36,876 bases of DNA, taken from an uncultured Bacteroidales bacterium (GTDB taxonomy: Bacteria; Bacteroidota; Bacteroidia; Bacteroidales; WCHB1-69). How positions within the stretch are numbered: the stretch's first letter is position 1; each line of letters starts with the position of its first letter. Of this stretch, positions 6,694 through 15,461 are shown piece after piece. The stretch is from assembly GCA_946186495.1 (NCBI GenBank), contig CAMHNQ010000029.1:1-36876 (forward strand), in the 5' to 3' direction. Both the position numbers and the translations under genes were made by a program. The notes below the pieces were generated by a model that had not been told where the DNA came from, ran no database searches, and worked only from the letters and a program-made list of their open reading frames with translations.

Positions 6694-8622
6694 ATGTCAA
6701 ACAAAAACCAAAATAATATGCAAACCGGTAAAATCAACGTACAAACCGAGAATATCTTTCCCGTAATCAAGAAATTCTTGTATTCTGACCACGAGATTTT
6801 CCTCAGGGAACTGATTTCAAACGCAGTGGACGCGACACAGAAGCTCAAGACCCTTGTCAGCTTAGGAAAGGCCGACTGCGAGTTGGGCGACCTCACCATT
6901 GACGTGAAGGTGAACAAGGACGACAAGACTATCCACGTCACCGACCGCGGCATCGGCATGACCGCCGAGGAGGTGGACCGCTACATCAACCAAATCGCCT
7001 TCTCCGGCGCCGAGGAGTTCCTCACCAAATACAAGGGCAACGACGCCGCCAACATCATCGGCCACTTCGGCCTCGGCTTCTACTCCTCCTTCATGGTCGC
7101 CAACCGCGTGGACATCCTCACAAAATCCTATCTGAAAGACGCCCAGGCTGTCAAGTGGAGCTGCGACGGTTCGCCTGACTTCACCCTCGAAGAGATTGAC
7201 AAGGCCGACCGCGGCACCGAGATCGTCCTCCACGTGGAAGACGACGACCTGCAGGAGTTCGTCAGCGAAGACAAACTGACGCAGCTGCTCACCAAGTACT
7301 GCCGCTTCCTGCCCGTGCCCATCCGCTGCGGCACCAAGACCGAGTGGCGCAAGAAAGAAGACGGCCACGACAACAAGGACAACGAGAAGAAGGAGGAGCC
7401 TAAAGAGGAGGCCGTGCAAGTGCCGAACATCATTAACGACACCGACCCGATATGGCAGAAACAGCCCTCCACCCTCACCGACGAGGACTACAACAAGTTC
7501 TACCACGAACTCTACCCGATGTCGTTCGAGGAGCCCATGTTCCACATCCACCTGAACGTCGACTACCCCTTCAACCTCGCCGGCGTGCTCTATTTCCCGA
7601 AAATCAAGAACCAACTCGACCTCAAGAAAAACCGGGTACAACTCTATTGTAACCAAGTGTTTATCACGGATGAACTCGAAGGCATCGTGCCCGACTTCAT
7701 GAACCTCCTGCACGGCGTCATCGACTCTCCCGACATCCCGCTGAACGTCTCCCGCTCCTACCTCCAGAGCGATAACAACGTCAAAAAAATCTCCACCTAC
7801 ATCAGCAAGAAGGTGGCCGAAAAACTGGAACAGATGTTCAAGGAGAACCGCGAAGAGTTCGAGAAGAAATGGGACGACCTGTGCGTCTTCCTCGAATACG
7901 GCTCACTGACAGACGAGAAGTTCTATGAGAAAATCAAGGATTTCTACCTCTTGAAAAACACTGAGGGCAAGTATTTTACCATTGAGGAGTACCGCAATAT
8001 GGTGAGTGCGCTGCAGACTGACAAAAACGGAAATATTGTCATGCTGTATGCTGCCAACGCCGACGACCAGCACGTATATATCGCCAAAGCGAAAGAGAAA
8101 GGCTACGATGTGCTCCTGATGACCGGTTTCCTCGACACGCACTTCATCAACATGCTGGAGCAGAAGCTCGAAAAGGTGCGTTTCACGCGCGTTGACGCCA
8201 ATGTCGTCGACAAGCTCATCGAAAAGGAGGAAGAAGCTCACGTCTCCAAGCTCAGCGATGACCAGCAGAAGCAGCTGAAGGAGCTCTTCGAGAAGCAAGT
8301 CGATGCGAAACTGTTCACCCCGGAGGTCGATTCGCTGAGCGAGACAGACCTGCCCGTGACCGTTACCCAAAACGAGTTCATGCGCCGGTTCAAGGACATG
8401 GAGAAAGTCTCCGGCCAACAGGGATTCTACGGCGGCTTCGACCACTACAACCTGGTAATCAACGGCAACCACCCGCTCGCCACCCGAATCCTCGAAGAAA
8501 AGGACGAGGAGAAGCGCACACGGCTCATCCAGCAGATGGTTGACTTGGCCATGCTCTCGCAGAACATCCTCACCGGCGAAAAGCTGAGCGAATTCGTGAA
8601 ACGAAGCTACGAGTTGCTGTAA
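6694..8622 (+). CDS. htpG: Molecular chaperone HtpG (Hsp90 family)
   Basis: This 642-residue protein is the bacterial Hsp90, an ATP-driven dimeric chaperone of the cytoplasm. The N-terminal GHKL ATPase domain shows ELISNAVDA (Mg/ATP-binding Asn), DRGIGM and the lid motif HFGLGFYSSFMVA. The middle domain contains FPKIKNQLDLKKNRVQLY and the conserved LNVSRSYLQ. The C-terminal dimerisation domain ends in VKRSYELL. A charged Lys/Glu-rich linker (about residues 225-245, KKEDGHDNKDNEKKEEPKEE) joins the first two domains. ATG 6694 is followed by another ATG at 6718 that would also keep the fold. It converges with tsaD with only 23 bp between the stops. Confidence 0.97.
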   Translation: MSNKNQNNMQTGKINVQTENIFPVIKKFLYSDHEIFLRELISNAVDATQKLKTLVSLGKADCELGDLTIDVKVNKDDKTIHVTDRGIGMTAEEVDRYINQIAFSGAEEFLTKYKGNDAANIIGHFGLGFYSSFMVANRVDILTKSYLKDAQAVKWSCDGSPDFTLEEIDKADRGTEIVLHVEDDDLQEFVSEDKLTQLLTKYCRFLPVPIRCGTKTEWRKKEDGHDNKDNEKKEEPKEEAVQVPNIINDTDPIWQKQPSTLTDEDYNKFYHELYPMSFEEPMFHIHLNVDYPFNLAGVLYFPKIKNQLDLKKNRVQLYCNQVFITDELEGIVPDFMNLLHGVIDSPDIPLNVSRSYLQSDNNVKKISTYISKKVAEKLEQMFKENREEFEKKWDDLCVFLEYGSLTDEKFYEKIKDFYLLKNTEGKYFTIEEYRNMVSALQTDKNGNIVMLYAANADDQHVYIAKAKEKGYDVLLMTGFLDTHFINMLEQKLEKVRFTRVDANVVDKLIEKEEEAHVSKLSDDQQKQLKELFEKQVDAKLFTPEVDSLSETDLPVTVTQNEFMRRFKDMEKVSGQQGFYGGFDHYNLVINGNHPLATRILEEKDEEKRTRLIQQMVDLAMLSQNILTGEKLSEFVKRSYELL

Positions 8623-8645
8623 TCCTCAACCCTGAGCATCAAACA

Positions 8646-9656
8646 CTAACTACTGTAAGGGGCGATGTCGTATCCTACGAACTCGCCCTTTTGGTATTTA
8701 AAGTAGCCGCAGACGGCCACCATCGCGGCATTGTCGGTGGTGAGGTCCAAGGGCGGCAAAAAGATGTTGCGATGATAGCGGCGCGCCAGGTCACTCATGG
8801 CATCGCGAAGACCGGAGTTGGCCGAAACGCCGCCCGCCAGCACCAAATCTTGGCAGTCGCACTCTTTGAAGGCCTTCTTCACCTTGTCGGTCAGCGACTT
8901 GACAATGGCATACTGCATGGATGCGCACAGGTCGGGGAGGTTTTCTTCAATGAAGTTCGGATTCTCCTTGAGGTTGTCGCGCACAAAATAGAGGAACGAG
9001 GTCTTGAGCCCACTGAAGCTGTAGTCGAGGCCGGGGATGTGCGCGACGGCGAACTGGAACCGCTTCGGGTCGCCCTCCTTGGCATATTTGTCGATGACCG
9101 GACCGCCGGGGTACGGCAGTCCGAGGATCTTGGCGGCCTTGTCGAAGGCCTCGCCCGCCGCGTCGTCGATGGTGCCGCCGAGCTTCTCCATGTCGAAGTA
9201 GTCGTTCACCTTCAGCAGCAAAGTGTGTCCGCCCGACACGGTGAGGCAGAGGAACGGGAAGCGCGGCTTCGGCTTCTCCTCACCTGGCTTGTCGAGGAAG
9301 TGCGCCAGGACATGCGCCTGCAGGTGGTTGACCTGCACGAGCGGGATGCCTAACGTGAAGGCCATCGACTTTGCGAAAGAGTTGCCCACCAGAAGCGAAC
9401 CCAACAGACCCGGACCGTTAGTGAAGGCTATCGCCGACAGCTGCTCCTTGGCGACGCCTGCGCGCTTCAAGGCCGTGTCAACCACAGGGATGATGTTCTG
9501 CTGGTGCGCGCGCGAGGCGAGCTCCGGCACCACGCCGCCGTATTCAGCATGGATTTTCTGGCTTGCAATCACGTTCGACAGGATGACGTTGTCTTGGATG
9601 ACCGCTGCCGAGGTGTCGTCACATGAGGATTCTATTCCGAGGATATATGTTGACAT
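8646..9656 (-). CDS. tsaD: tRNA N6-adenosine threonylcarbamoyltransferase TsaD
   Basis: TsaD transfers the threonylcarbamoyl group to A37 of ANN-decoding tRNAs, working with TsaB and TsaE in the cytoplasm. The 336-residue length is normal. The ASKHA fold begins with ILGIESSCDDTSAAV, followed by GGVVPELASRAH, the metal-ligand motif VNHLQAH, the phosphate loop CLTVSGGHTLL and the C-terminal VLAGGVSANSGLR. Position 1 is an ATG directly before this conserved start. It lies 94 bp after ispG on the same strand and may be cotranscribed, although a short GC hairpin lies between them. Confidence 0.97.
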   Translation of the reverse strand: MSTYILGIESSCDDTSAAVIQDNVILSNVIASQKIHAEYGGVVPELASRAHQQNIIPVVDTALKRAGVAKEQLSAIAFTNGPGLLGSLLVGNSFAKSMAFTLGIPLVQVNHLQAHVLAHFLDKPGEEKPKPRFPFLCLTVSGGHTLLLKVNDYFDMEKLGGTIDDAAGEAFDKAAKILGLPYPGGPVIDKYAKEGDPKRFQFAVAHIPGLDYSFSGLKTSFLYFVRDNLKENPNFIEENLPDLCASMQYAIVKSLTDKVKKAFKECDCQDLVLAGGVSANSGLRDAMSDLARRYHRNIFLPPLDLTTDNAAMVAVCGYFKYQKGEFVGYDIAPYSS

Positions 9657-9734
9657 TTACTTGTGACTTTTGACTTTTGAATGTTCCCACACTGCACTTC
9701 GCTTGTGCGGGGTTAATTGAACTGCGTGCGTGTT

Positions 9735-9747
9735 GTCCCTCCGGGAC
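9735..9747. other. Short GC hairpin between ispG and tsaD
   Basis: GTCCC and GGGAC pair around TCC just after the ispG stop. There is no following T tract, so it is at best a weak terminator or an RNA-processing structure. Confidence 0.3.
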
Positions 9748-9750
9748 TGC

Positions 9751-11103
9751 TTAAGGAAGTTTTTTGTTAATATATTGTTCCAGCACATTCATGGCCGCAT
9801 CAGGCAGCATCGGCTCGGAGACTCGCTTCTTGCCCTCATAAACGCAGACGAGGCCATGGGAGGCCCCCACAATGCCGTAGTCGGCGTCGGCCATCTCACC
9901 GGGTCCGTTCACGATGCAGCCCATCACCCCGATCTTGAGGTTCGGGCGGCCGGAGAAACGCTGCTTCACGGCGGCGAAGACCGACTGGATGTCGTACTGC
10001 GTGCGCCCGCACGACGGGCAGGCCACGAACTCCGTGTTCAGGATCTTGATCCGGCAGGCCTGCATGACGAGATTCGCCAAATCCAGGTTTTGTGATTCCG
10101 TGAAGTGCGCGTTTTGCAGCATCACCTCCTTCAGGCCGTGCCGGAAGTGGGCATAGCCGGCCACCGCCGCCGCCCGGCACATCCAACGGGTTTCGTCCAA
10201 CTCGTCATCGCAGTAAATCAGGGTTCCATTTTGGATATTAAGATTCGTAACATCAAGGTTTTCAATTGCCTGTATGAGCGTATGCGCAAACGGGGACTCG
10301 TTTTCCGGCGACTCGGTGAGGGAGACACGGACCGTGTCGCCGATGCCCATCAGCAACAAGGCCCCGATGCCCGCCGCCGACTTCACCCTACCCTCCTTGT
10401 CGTTGCCGGCCTCGGTGACCCCGAGATGCAACGGATAGGAAAGCCCGCGCTTCAACATGCTGTCGTTGAGCATTTTCGTGGCCGTCATCATCGTCAGCAC
10501 ATTGCTCGACTTCATGGAGAAGACCAGCTTGTGGAAGTCGTGGCGCTCGCAGATGTCCACCCATTCGAGGGCCGACTGCACCATCGCTTCCGGGGTATTG
10601 CCGTAACGGCTGACGATACGGTCGCACAAGGAGCCGTGGTTGATACCGATGCGCAGCGCGGTGCCGTGTTGTTTGCAGATTTCCAACAACGGCTTGGCCC
10701 TCAAGGCCATGCGCTCCACCTGGGCGGCATACTCGCTTTCCGAAAGGTCCAACTGCGAGAAGTTGCGCTTGTCGGTGAAGTTGCCGGGATTCACCCGCAC
10801 CTTGTCCATGAACGGGGCCACAGCCTCCGCCACCTTGGGATTGAAGTGCACGTCGGCAATGAGCGGAATATTCCCGTAACCGTCTGATTTCAATTGCTTT
10901 TGTATTTCCTTTAGTGGCTCCACCTCTTTCAACGAAGGGACGGTGAGGCGCACCATCTGCGCCCCCGCGTCGATCATCTGCTTGCACTGCGCCACAGACG
11001 CCTGCACGTCGGCGGTGTCGGTGTTGGTCATCGACTGCACCACCACCGGGGCATCTCCGCCGATGGTCACGTTGCCGATCTGGAATTGTCGTTTGCTGTT
11101 CAC
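9751..11103 (-). CDS. ispG: 4-hydroxy-3-methylbut-2-enyl-diphosphate synthase IspG (GcpE)
   Basis: IspG is the iron-sulfur enzyme that converts methylerythritol cyclodiphosphate to HMBPP in the MEP isoprenoid pathway. The N-terminal TIM barrel shows VVVQSMTNTDTADV, RVNPGNF and LGVTEAG; the C-terminal domain holds the cluster ligands in CPSCGRT (two Cys) and MGCIVNGPGE (one Cys). At 450 residues it is longer than the about 370 of E. coli because of an added segment (about residues 285-365) between the two domains, yet shorter than the 600-plus residues common in Bacteroidetes, so the insert appears reduced. The start is GTG 11103; no in-frame ATG lies closer. The upstream 184 bp consist largely of simple repeats. 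Confidence 0.95.
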   Translation of the reverse strand: MNSKRQFQIGNVTIGGDAPVVVQSMTNTDTADVQASVAQCKQMIDAGAQMVRLTVPSLKEVEPLKEIQKQLKSDGYGNIPLIADVHFNPKVAEAVAPFMDKVRVNPGNFTDKRNFSQLDLSESEYAAQVERMALRAKPLLEICKQHGTALRIGINHGSLCDRIVSRYGNTPEAMVQSALEWVDICERHDFHKLVFSMKSSNVLTMMTATKMLNDSMLKRGLSYPLHLGVTEAGNDKEGRVKSAAGIGALLLMGIGDTVRVSLTESPENESPFAHTLIQAIENLDVTNLNIQNGTLIYCDDELDETRWMCRAAAVAGYAHFRHGLKEVMLQNAHFTESQNLDLANLVMQACRIKILNTEFVACPSCGRTQYDIQSVFAAVKQRFSGRPNLKIGVMGCIVNGPGEMADADYGIVGASHGLVCVYEGKKRVSEPMLPDAAMNVLEQYINKKLP

Positions 11104-11109
11104 TTGTAA

Positions 11110-11287
11110 TGGTTATTGGTTATGGGTTATTGGTTATTGAGGGTTATTGTGTTAAATATTAATGGGTTAAGGCAATAGTTTAGTTTACAGTTTACGGTTT
11201 AGAGTTTTGAGAGTAGTCCATATCTATGTTTAATCCAATAGCAAAGGGCAAAGGGCCAACTGCTAACTACTAACTACTAACTGCTAA
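11110..11287. repeat. Intergenic degenerate repeats between thiL and ispG
   Basis: Two tracts are visible: GGTTATTGGTTATGGG-like units at about 11110-11150, and TAACTACTAACTACTAAC-like units at about 11262-11287. Between them is AT-rich sequence with TTTACAGTTTACGGTTTAG. I see no gene and no clear promoter box. Confidence 0.65.
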
Positions 11288-12316
11288 CTAATTAAAGCCC
11301 TGGGCTCGCAGCGGCACTTGCACGTTGTCGCCGGTAATGAGGTTGTAGCCGGCGGATTCCTCCTTGATGTAGCCGATGATGGAGACGTTCTCCACCTTCT
11401 TGATTTTCTCGAAGTCGGCCTGTTTGATAGTGAACATGAGTTCGTAATCGTCGCCGCCGTTGAGCGCAGCCACCGTATGCACTATATCCAAATCCTTGAG
11501 GGTCACAAATGTAAGCTCGGTCATTGGAAGCTTTTCTTCAAATAAGACACACCCCTTGTTTGAGGCGCGGCAAATCTGCATGACGGCAGCGGCGAGGCCG
11601 TCGCTGACGTTGGTCATGGCAGTGGGCAGGATGTCCTCGCGGCGCAAGCCTTCGATGATGTCTATGCGGGGCTCGGGCTTGAGCTCGCGGCGCAGGAGAT
11701 AGTCCTTGCCTGTGAAGTCGGGCTGTGCGCCGGGGTTTTTCTCAAAGACCTTCTTCTCGCGTTCGAGCAGGAGAAGGCCAGTATAGGCCGCCGCGAAATC
11801 GCCGGAGACACAGACCAGCTCGTTCTCAGCGGCACCCTTACGCGTGCACAGGCGGGCGGGCTCGCACTCGCCGACGGCCGTCATGGAGACGACCAACTCG
11901 CGCGGCGAGGTGGTGAGGTCGAGGCCGGCGAGGTCGGCGTGCACCGTCTCGCAGCACGCCCCCACCCCGCTGAGGATTTCGTTGACCATCATCAGGTCGA
12001 AGCGGTCGGAGACGGCGATGTTGACGAGCAGCTGCGACGGCGCGGCGTTCATGGCCAGCACATCCGCGAAGGCGATGGTGGCTAACTTGTAGCCAAGGTG
12101 CCGGAGCGGGAAGTAGGTGAGATCGAAGTGGACGTTCTCAACATACACCTTTGACGATGTAACCATTTGGTTTCCGTCGGGTTCCACAACCGATGCGTCA
12201 TCCCCCACCCCGACCACCGTAGAGGCGTTCTCCACCGGGAAGAACTTCGCGAGGTCTGCAATCAACTCATATTTGCCGGGCATCTTCACCGGCTCGTTTT
12301 TAGCACTTTCAGGCAT
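11288..12316 (-). CDS. thiL: Thiamine-monophosphate kinase ThiL
   Basis: ThiL phosphorylates thiamine monophosphate to the active cofactor thiamine diphosphate. The 342-residue protein has the PurM/ThiL fold with VGVGDDASVV, YVENVHFDLTYFPLRHLGYK, FADVLAMNAAP, MTNVSDGLAAAVMQ and NGGDDYELMFT. One oddity: where the family usually reads TD before the VEGVHF-like motif, this protein reads VTSSKVYVENVHF, so a metal-binding Asp seems replaced. This rests on memory of the family and needs an alignment. ATG 12316 lies 16 bp after a perfect -7 box. It is divergent from the RNase Z gene with 66 bp between the starts. Confidence 0.93.
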   Translation of the reverse strand: MPESAKNEPVKMPGKYELIADLAKFFPVENASTVVGVGDDASVVEPDGNQMVTSSKVYVENVHFDLTYFPLRHLGYKLATIAFADVLAMNAAPSQLLVNIAVSDRFDLMMVNEILSGVGACCETVHADLAGLDLTTSPRELVVSMTAVGECEPARLCTRKGAAENELVCVSGDFAAAYTGLLLLEREKKVFEKNPGAQPDFTGKDYLLRRELKPEPRIDIIEGLRREDILPTAMTNVSDGLAAAVMQICRASNKGCVLFEEKLPMTELTFVTLKDLDIVHTVAALNGGDDYELMFTIKQADFEKIKKVENVSIIGYIKEESAGYNLITGDNVQVPLRAQGFN

Positions 12317-12332
12317 AATAGGAAATTTGCGG

Positions 12333-12360
12333 CAAAGATACTTTTTTTTGCGTATTTTTG
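12333..12360. promoter_or_regulatory. Divergent -7 boxes for thiL and the RNase Z gene
   Basis: Minus strand TATCTTTG (12340-12333) serves thiL and plus strand TATTTTTG (12353-12360) serves the RNase Z gene. Both match TAnnTTTG. The second fixes the RNase Z start at ATG 12383 and rules out the long upstream in-frame extension. Confidence 0.6.
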
Positions 12361-12382
12361 CCCCCTGATAATTTTTTCACCT

Positions 12383-13303
12383 ATGACACCATTCGAAGTC
12401 ACCATACTCGGCTGCGGGAGCGCGAAACCGACACTGCGGCATCACACCACCTCGCAGATTGTCTGCCTGAAGGGGGTCCCCTATATGATCGACTGCGGGG
12501 AAGGCACGCAAGTGCAGCTGATCAGATACAAGATCCACACCGGGAAGCTCGACCACATCTTCATCAGCCACTCCCACGGCGATCACTGCCTCGGACTGGC
12601 CGGACTGCTTTCCTCCCTCGCGCTCGACAACCGCTGCAACGACCTCCACCTCCACGTGCCGGCGGACCTGGAGCCGATGCTGCAGGCGCAAATCGACTTC
12701 TTCGTGCAACACCGGAATTTCGACATCCGCATCCACCCCAACAGCTGCCAACAGCCGACCGTGGTTTTCAAAGATAACAACGTGAAAGTCACCGCGTTTC
12801 CTCTCGACCACCGCGTGCCATGCTACGGGTTCCTGTTCCAGGAGCAACCTGGCGACCGCCACATCCAGCGCGAATGTATCCGGCAGTATGGCATCCCTTA
12901 CGACGCCATCCCAAGCATCCAGCGCGGACAGGATTTCACCACCGCCAACGGGCAGGTGATTCCAAACAGTGAGCTCACTACCCCACCCGCCCCAACGCGC
13001 AGCTACGCCTACCTTTCCGACACCCTCGTGGTGCCGCAATACGCTGAGCTGCTGCAAAATGTGGACCTGCTTTACCACGACGCCACCTACTGCGCCGGCG
13101 ATGAAGAGCTCGCTTACAAATATTACCACGCCACTTCCAAGCAAGCGGCGGAGTTCGCGAAATCGTGTAACGTCAGAAAGCTCCTGTTAGGGCACTTCTC
13201 CTCGCGCTACAAAGACGAAAACCGGCTGTTAGAGCACGCCACCGACGTGTTCCCCGACACGCTCTTGGCGGATGAGGGACTGACGGTGGCCATCGGCGGA
13301 TAA
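12383..13303 (+). CDS. rnz: Ribonuclease Z
   Basis: RNase Z is the metallo-beta-lactamase-fold endonuclease that trims the 3' end of tRNA precursors. The 306-residue length is normal for the short bacterial form. Visible motifs are ILGCGSAKPT at the N-terminus, the zinc motif SHSHGDHCLGLAGLL, AFPLDHRVPCYGF, the metal-ligand region LLYHDATYC with its Asp, and the late His in LLGHFSSRYKD. The ATG at 12383 follows a -7 box by 22 bp; the open frame continues upstream for 72 codons but overlaps the divergent thiL promoter and start, so it is not used. It converges with gdhA, separated by that gene's terminator. Confidence 0.95.
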   Translation: MTPFEVTILGCGSAKPTLRHHTTSQIVCLKGVPYMIDCGEGTQVQLIRYKIHTGKLDHIFISHSHGDHCLGLAGLLSSLALDNRCNDLHLHVPADLEPMLQAQIDFFVQHRNFDIRIHPNSCQQPTVVFKDNNVKVTAFPLDHRVPCYGFLFQEQPGDRHIQRECIRQYGIPYDAIPSIQRGQDFTTANGQVIPNSELTTPPAPTRSYAYLSDTLVVPQYAELLQNVDLLYHDATYCAGDEELAYKYYHATSKQAAEFAKSCNVRKLLLGHFSSRYKDENRLLEHATDVFPDTLLADEGLTVAIGG

Positions 13304-13380
13304 CTTATACGCCTGCCTCCCCTGTCATTGGTCATCCTTTTCCGGCTTTTGCCTCTTTCACGCTTGCGCCAACCGCAAAC

Positions 13381-13412
13381 CAAAAAGAAAGGCCCCTCTT
13401 TCGAGGAGCCTT
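13381..13412 (-). terminator. Rho-independent terminator of gdhA
   Basis: A 10 bp stem (13403-13412 with 13389-13398, one G-U pair) around a 4 nt loop is followed on the minus strand by TTCTTTTTG. It lies 29 bp after the gdhA stop. Confidence 0.8.
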
Positions 13413-13440
13413 CCCTTTAATCAGTTCAGCAAACTGAAGA

Positions 13441-14784
13441 TTAGTAAGCGATGCCTTGAGCGATCATGGCGTCAGCAACTTTGATGAAGCCGGCGATGTT
13501 GGCGCCCTTCACATAGTTGATGTAGCCGTTGGCCTCGGTACCATACTTCACGCAGTTCTCGTGAATGCTGTTCATGATGTGGTGCAGTTCCTCGTCAACG
13601 CGCTCGCTCTTCCAAGAGAGGTGTTGAGCGTTCTGGCTCATTTCCAGACCGGAGGTAGCAACGCCACCGGCATTGGCAGCCTTGCCAGGAGCGAAGGAGA
13701 CGCCAGCCTTTTGCAGCTCGGCGACAGCCTCGGCGGTGCAGCCCATGTTGGAAACCTCGACCACATACTTCACGTTGTGACCAATCAGAGCCTTGGCGTC
13801 GTCGCCGTTCAGCTCGTTTTGGATAGCGCAGGTCATAGCGATTTCGCAAGGAACTTCCCAAACCTTCTTGCCAGGGAAGAACTTGGCGGAAGCGAATTTC
13901 TCAGCGAAAGGAGCGACCACGTTGTTACGGGTGGCGTTCAGCTGGTTCATGTATTCGATCTTCTCAGGAGTGTTGATGCCTTCCTCATCGAGGATGTAGC
14001 CGTCAGGACCGGAGATGGCAACCAGGTTGGCACCCAGCTCGGCGAGTTTGAGGGCGGTACCCCAAGCCACGTTACCGAAACCGGAGATGATGCAGCGTTT
14101 GCCCTTGATGGAGTCCTTCTTGGCGGCCAACATGCCTTCCAAGAAATAGACGGCACCGTAACCGGTAGCCTCAGGACGGATCAGAGAGCCACCCCATTCG
14201 AGGCCCTTGCCGGTGAGCACGCCGACGTGCTCGCCACGGAGTCTCTTGTATTGGCCATACATGAAGCCGATTTCGCGGCCGCCAACGCCGATGTCACCAG
14301 CGGGAACGTCGGTGTCAGGTCCGATATATTTCTGCAGCTCAGTCATGAAGGACTGGCAGAAGCGCATCACTTCGCCCTCGGATTTGCCCTTAGGATCGAA
14401 GTCAGAGCCGCCCTTGCCGCCGCCCATGGGCAGAGTGGTCAGGGAGTTCTTGAAAGTCTGCTCGAAAGCGAGGAACTTCATGGTGTCTTCCGTCACCGTC
14501 GGGTGGAAACGCAAACCGCCCTTGTACGGTCCGATAGCCATGTTGTGCTGAACACGGTAGCCTCTGTTGACTTGGATTTCGCCCTTGTCATCAACCCAAG
14601 TGACCTTGAATTTGATGATTCTTTCGGGTTCGAGCAAGCGCTCAACGATCTTGTACTGATCGTATTTGGGATGTTCGTTCACGAAATCGCAGATGGTTTC
14701 GAGGACTTCTCTAACGGCCTGATTGTACAAAGGTTGGCCAGGGTTCTTTTCTTCAGTTTGTTTGATTAATTTTTGAAGATCCAT
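13441..14784 (-). CDS. gdhA: Glutamate dehydrogenase, hexameric NAD(P)-dependent
   Basis: The enzyme interconverts glutamate with 2-oxoglutarate plus ammonia and is a main nitrogen-assimilation route. The 447-residue protein is of the normal hexameric size. The substrate domain has GPYKGGLRFHPTV, LPMGGGKGGSDFDPKG and VPAGDIGVGGREIGFMYGQY; the nucleotide-binding Rossmann domain has ISGFGNVAWGTALKL; VSNMGCTAEAV and GKAANAGGVATSGLEM follow. The longer frame from 14868 is rejected because that ATG lies upstream of the -7 box (14836-14843), whereas ATG 14784 gives the family-typical MDLQKLI start. Coenzyme preference cannot be decided here. It is a single-gene unit ended by a clear terminator. Confidence 0.97.
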   Translation of the reverse strand: MDLQKLIKQTEEKNPGQPLYNQAVREVLETICDFVNEHPKYDQYKIVERLLEPERIIKFKVTWVDDKGEIQVNRGYRVQHNMAIGPYKGGLRFHPTVTEDTMKFLAFEQTFKNSLTTLPMGGGKGGSDFDPKGKSEGEVMRFCQSFMTELQKYIGPDTDVPAGDIGVGGREIGFMYGQYKRLRGEHVGVLTGKGLEWGGSLIRPEATGYGAVYFLEGMLAAKKDSIKGKRCIISGFGNVAWGTALKLAELGANLVAISGPDGYILDEEGINTPEKIEYMNQLNATRNNVVAPFAEKFASAKFFPGKKVWEVPCEIAMTCAIQNELNGDDAKALIGHNVKYVVEVSNMGCTAEAVAELQKAGVSFAPGKAANAGGVATSGLEMSQNAQHLSWKSERVDEELHHIMNSIHENCVKYGTEANGYINYVKGANIAGFIKVADAMIAQGIAY

Positions 14785-14835
14785 ACTATTTATTATTTTA
14801 AGTTTGGTGTATTTTTTTTGATTGAAAATCGGGTG

Positions 14836-14843
14836 CAAAAGTA
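14836..14843 (-). promoter_or_regulatory. -7 box of gdhA
   Basis: Minus strand TACTTTTG fits TAnnTTTG, 51 bp before the ATG at 14784. No clear -33 TTTG was found at the usual distance. Confidence 0.55.
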
Positions 14844-14868
14844 TAAAATTTATATTATGGTAGCCCAT

Positions 14869-15300
14869 GTTTTGAAAAAAATAATTTCATGCAGCCGGAC
14901 AAGCCGATAAAGCGCAGGTTTCCCATGGCTTGGACTTCAAGAAATTCTTTGCGGCCTGCTCGCGCTCCAACGACAGGCCGCCCCCGCCGACTCTTCCGGG
15001 AAGGTGGGAACCGTGCGGAAACATATGGGCGCGGCAAGGGAGGAAACGACGGGTTTTTAGTCAGCCTTCCCCCAAAAAAAGGCCGGCAGGCAATTGCCTG
15101 TGCTTCGCGAGACGCCTCCCGTGCATAGCGGGAAGACGTCCCGGCACCACGCCGACTTCCCTCACACTGACAGGCGCAACAAAAACATAATCAGCTACAC
15201 AACAGTAAATTACACTAATTTTGAAAACATTGCAAATCCATTGGCGGGAGACGAATCAAGGCCTGAAACAAACATAAGATATTTTTTTTTGGACCTCCAC
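14869..15300. other. Gene-free region with GC-rich hairpins, possible structured RNA
   Basis: No convincing gene is present. From 14880 to 15175 the DNA is GC-rich and full of self-complementary segments: an 8 bp perfect stem (GCGGCCTG at 14951-14958 with 14974-14981), a CTTCC-GGG-AAG hairpin near 14992, a 14 bp perfect palindrome CAGGCAATTGCCTG (15087-15100), and TCCCG/CGGGA around TGCATAG near 15118. It turns sharply AT-rich after about 15180. Short open frames here (60-86 codons) resemble no family. I saw no RNase P, tmRNA or SRP signature. It may be an unrecognised ncRNA, a riboregulator or a decayed element. Confidence 0.4.
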
Positions 15301-15321
15301 CCATTCTTTTGATTTTTTTTT

Positions 15322-15329
15322 TATTTTTG
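15322..15329 (+). promoter_or_regulatory. -7 box of the response regulator gene
   Basis: TATTTTTG fits the consensus and would give a leader of about 125 nt before ATG 15462. The long AT-rich leader contains no other gene. Confidence 0.45.
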
Positions 15330-15461
15330 CAGCGGTTTTTCAAGATATGGTACAGGCTATACTAACTCATAAACTCCACTTGATATTTTGGGAAAAGAAA
15401 ATCGATTCGACAAACCTCATTGTCAAAAAAAGCAGTTAATATTTGAAACATTTATAACGAT

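Noticed and set aside
6862-8472. Long minus-strand open frames opposite htpG.
   Set aside because: They are antisense shadows of a GC-biased real gene with low-complexity Val/Leu/Glu composition.
12167-12382. 72-codon N-terminal extension of RNase Z.
   Set aside because: It lies over thiL and the divergent promoters, while ATG 12383 follows a -7 box and gives the normal length.
13456-14769. 437-codon plus-strand frame opposite gdhA.
   Set aside because: It mirrors the strongly biased codons of gdhA and has no recognisable domain.
14869-15180. RNase P RNA, tmRNA, SRP RNA or cobalamin riboswitch.
   Set aside because: None of their conserved sequence signatures was found on either strand.
14889-15190. 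Open frames of 60-86 codons in the gene-free region.
   Set aside because: They overlap each other on both strands, lack start signals and resemble no family; GC-rich hairpins explain their openness.
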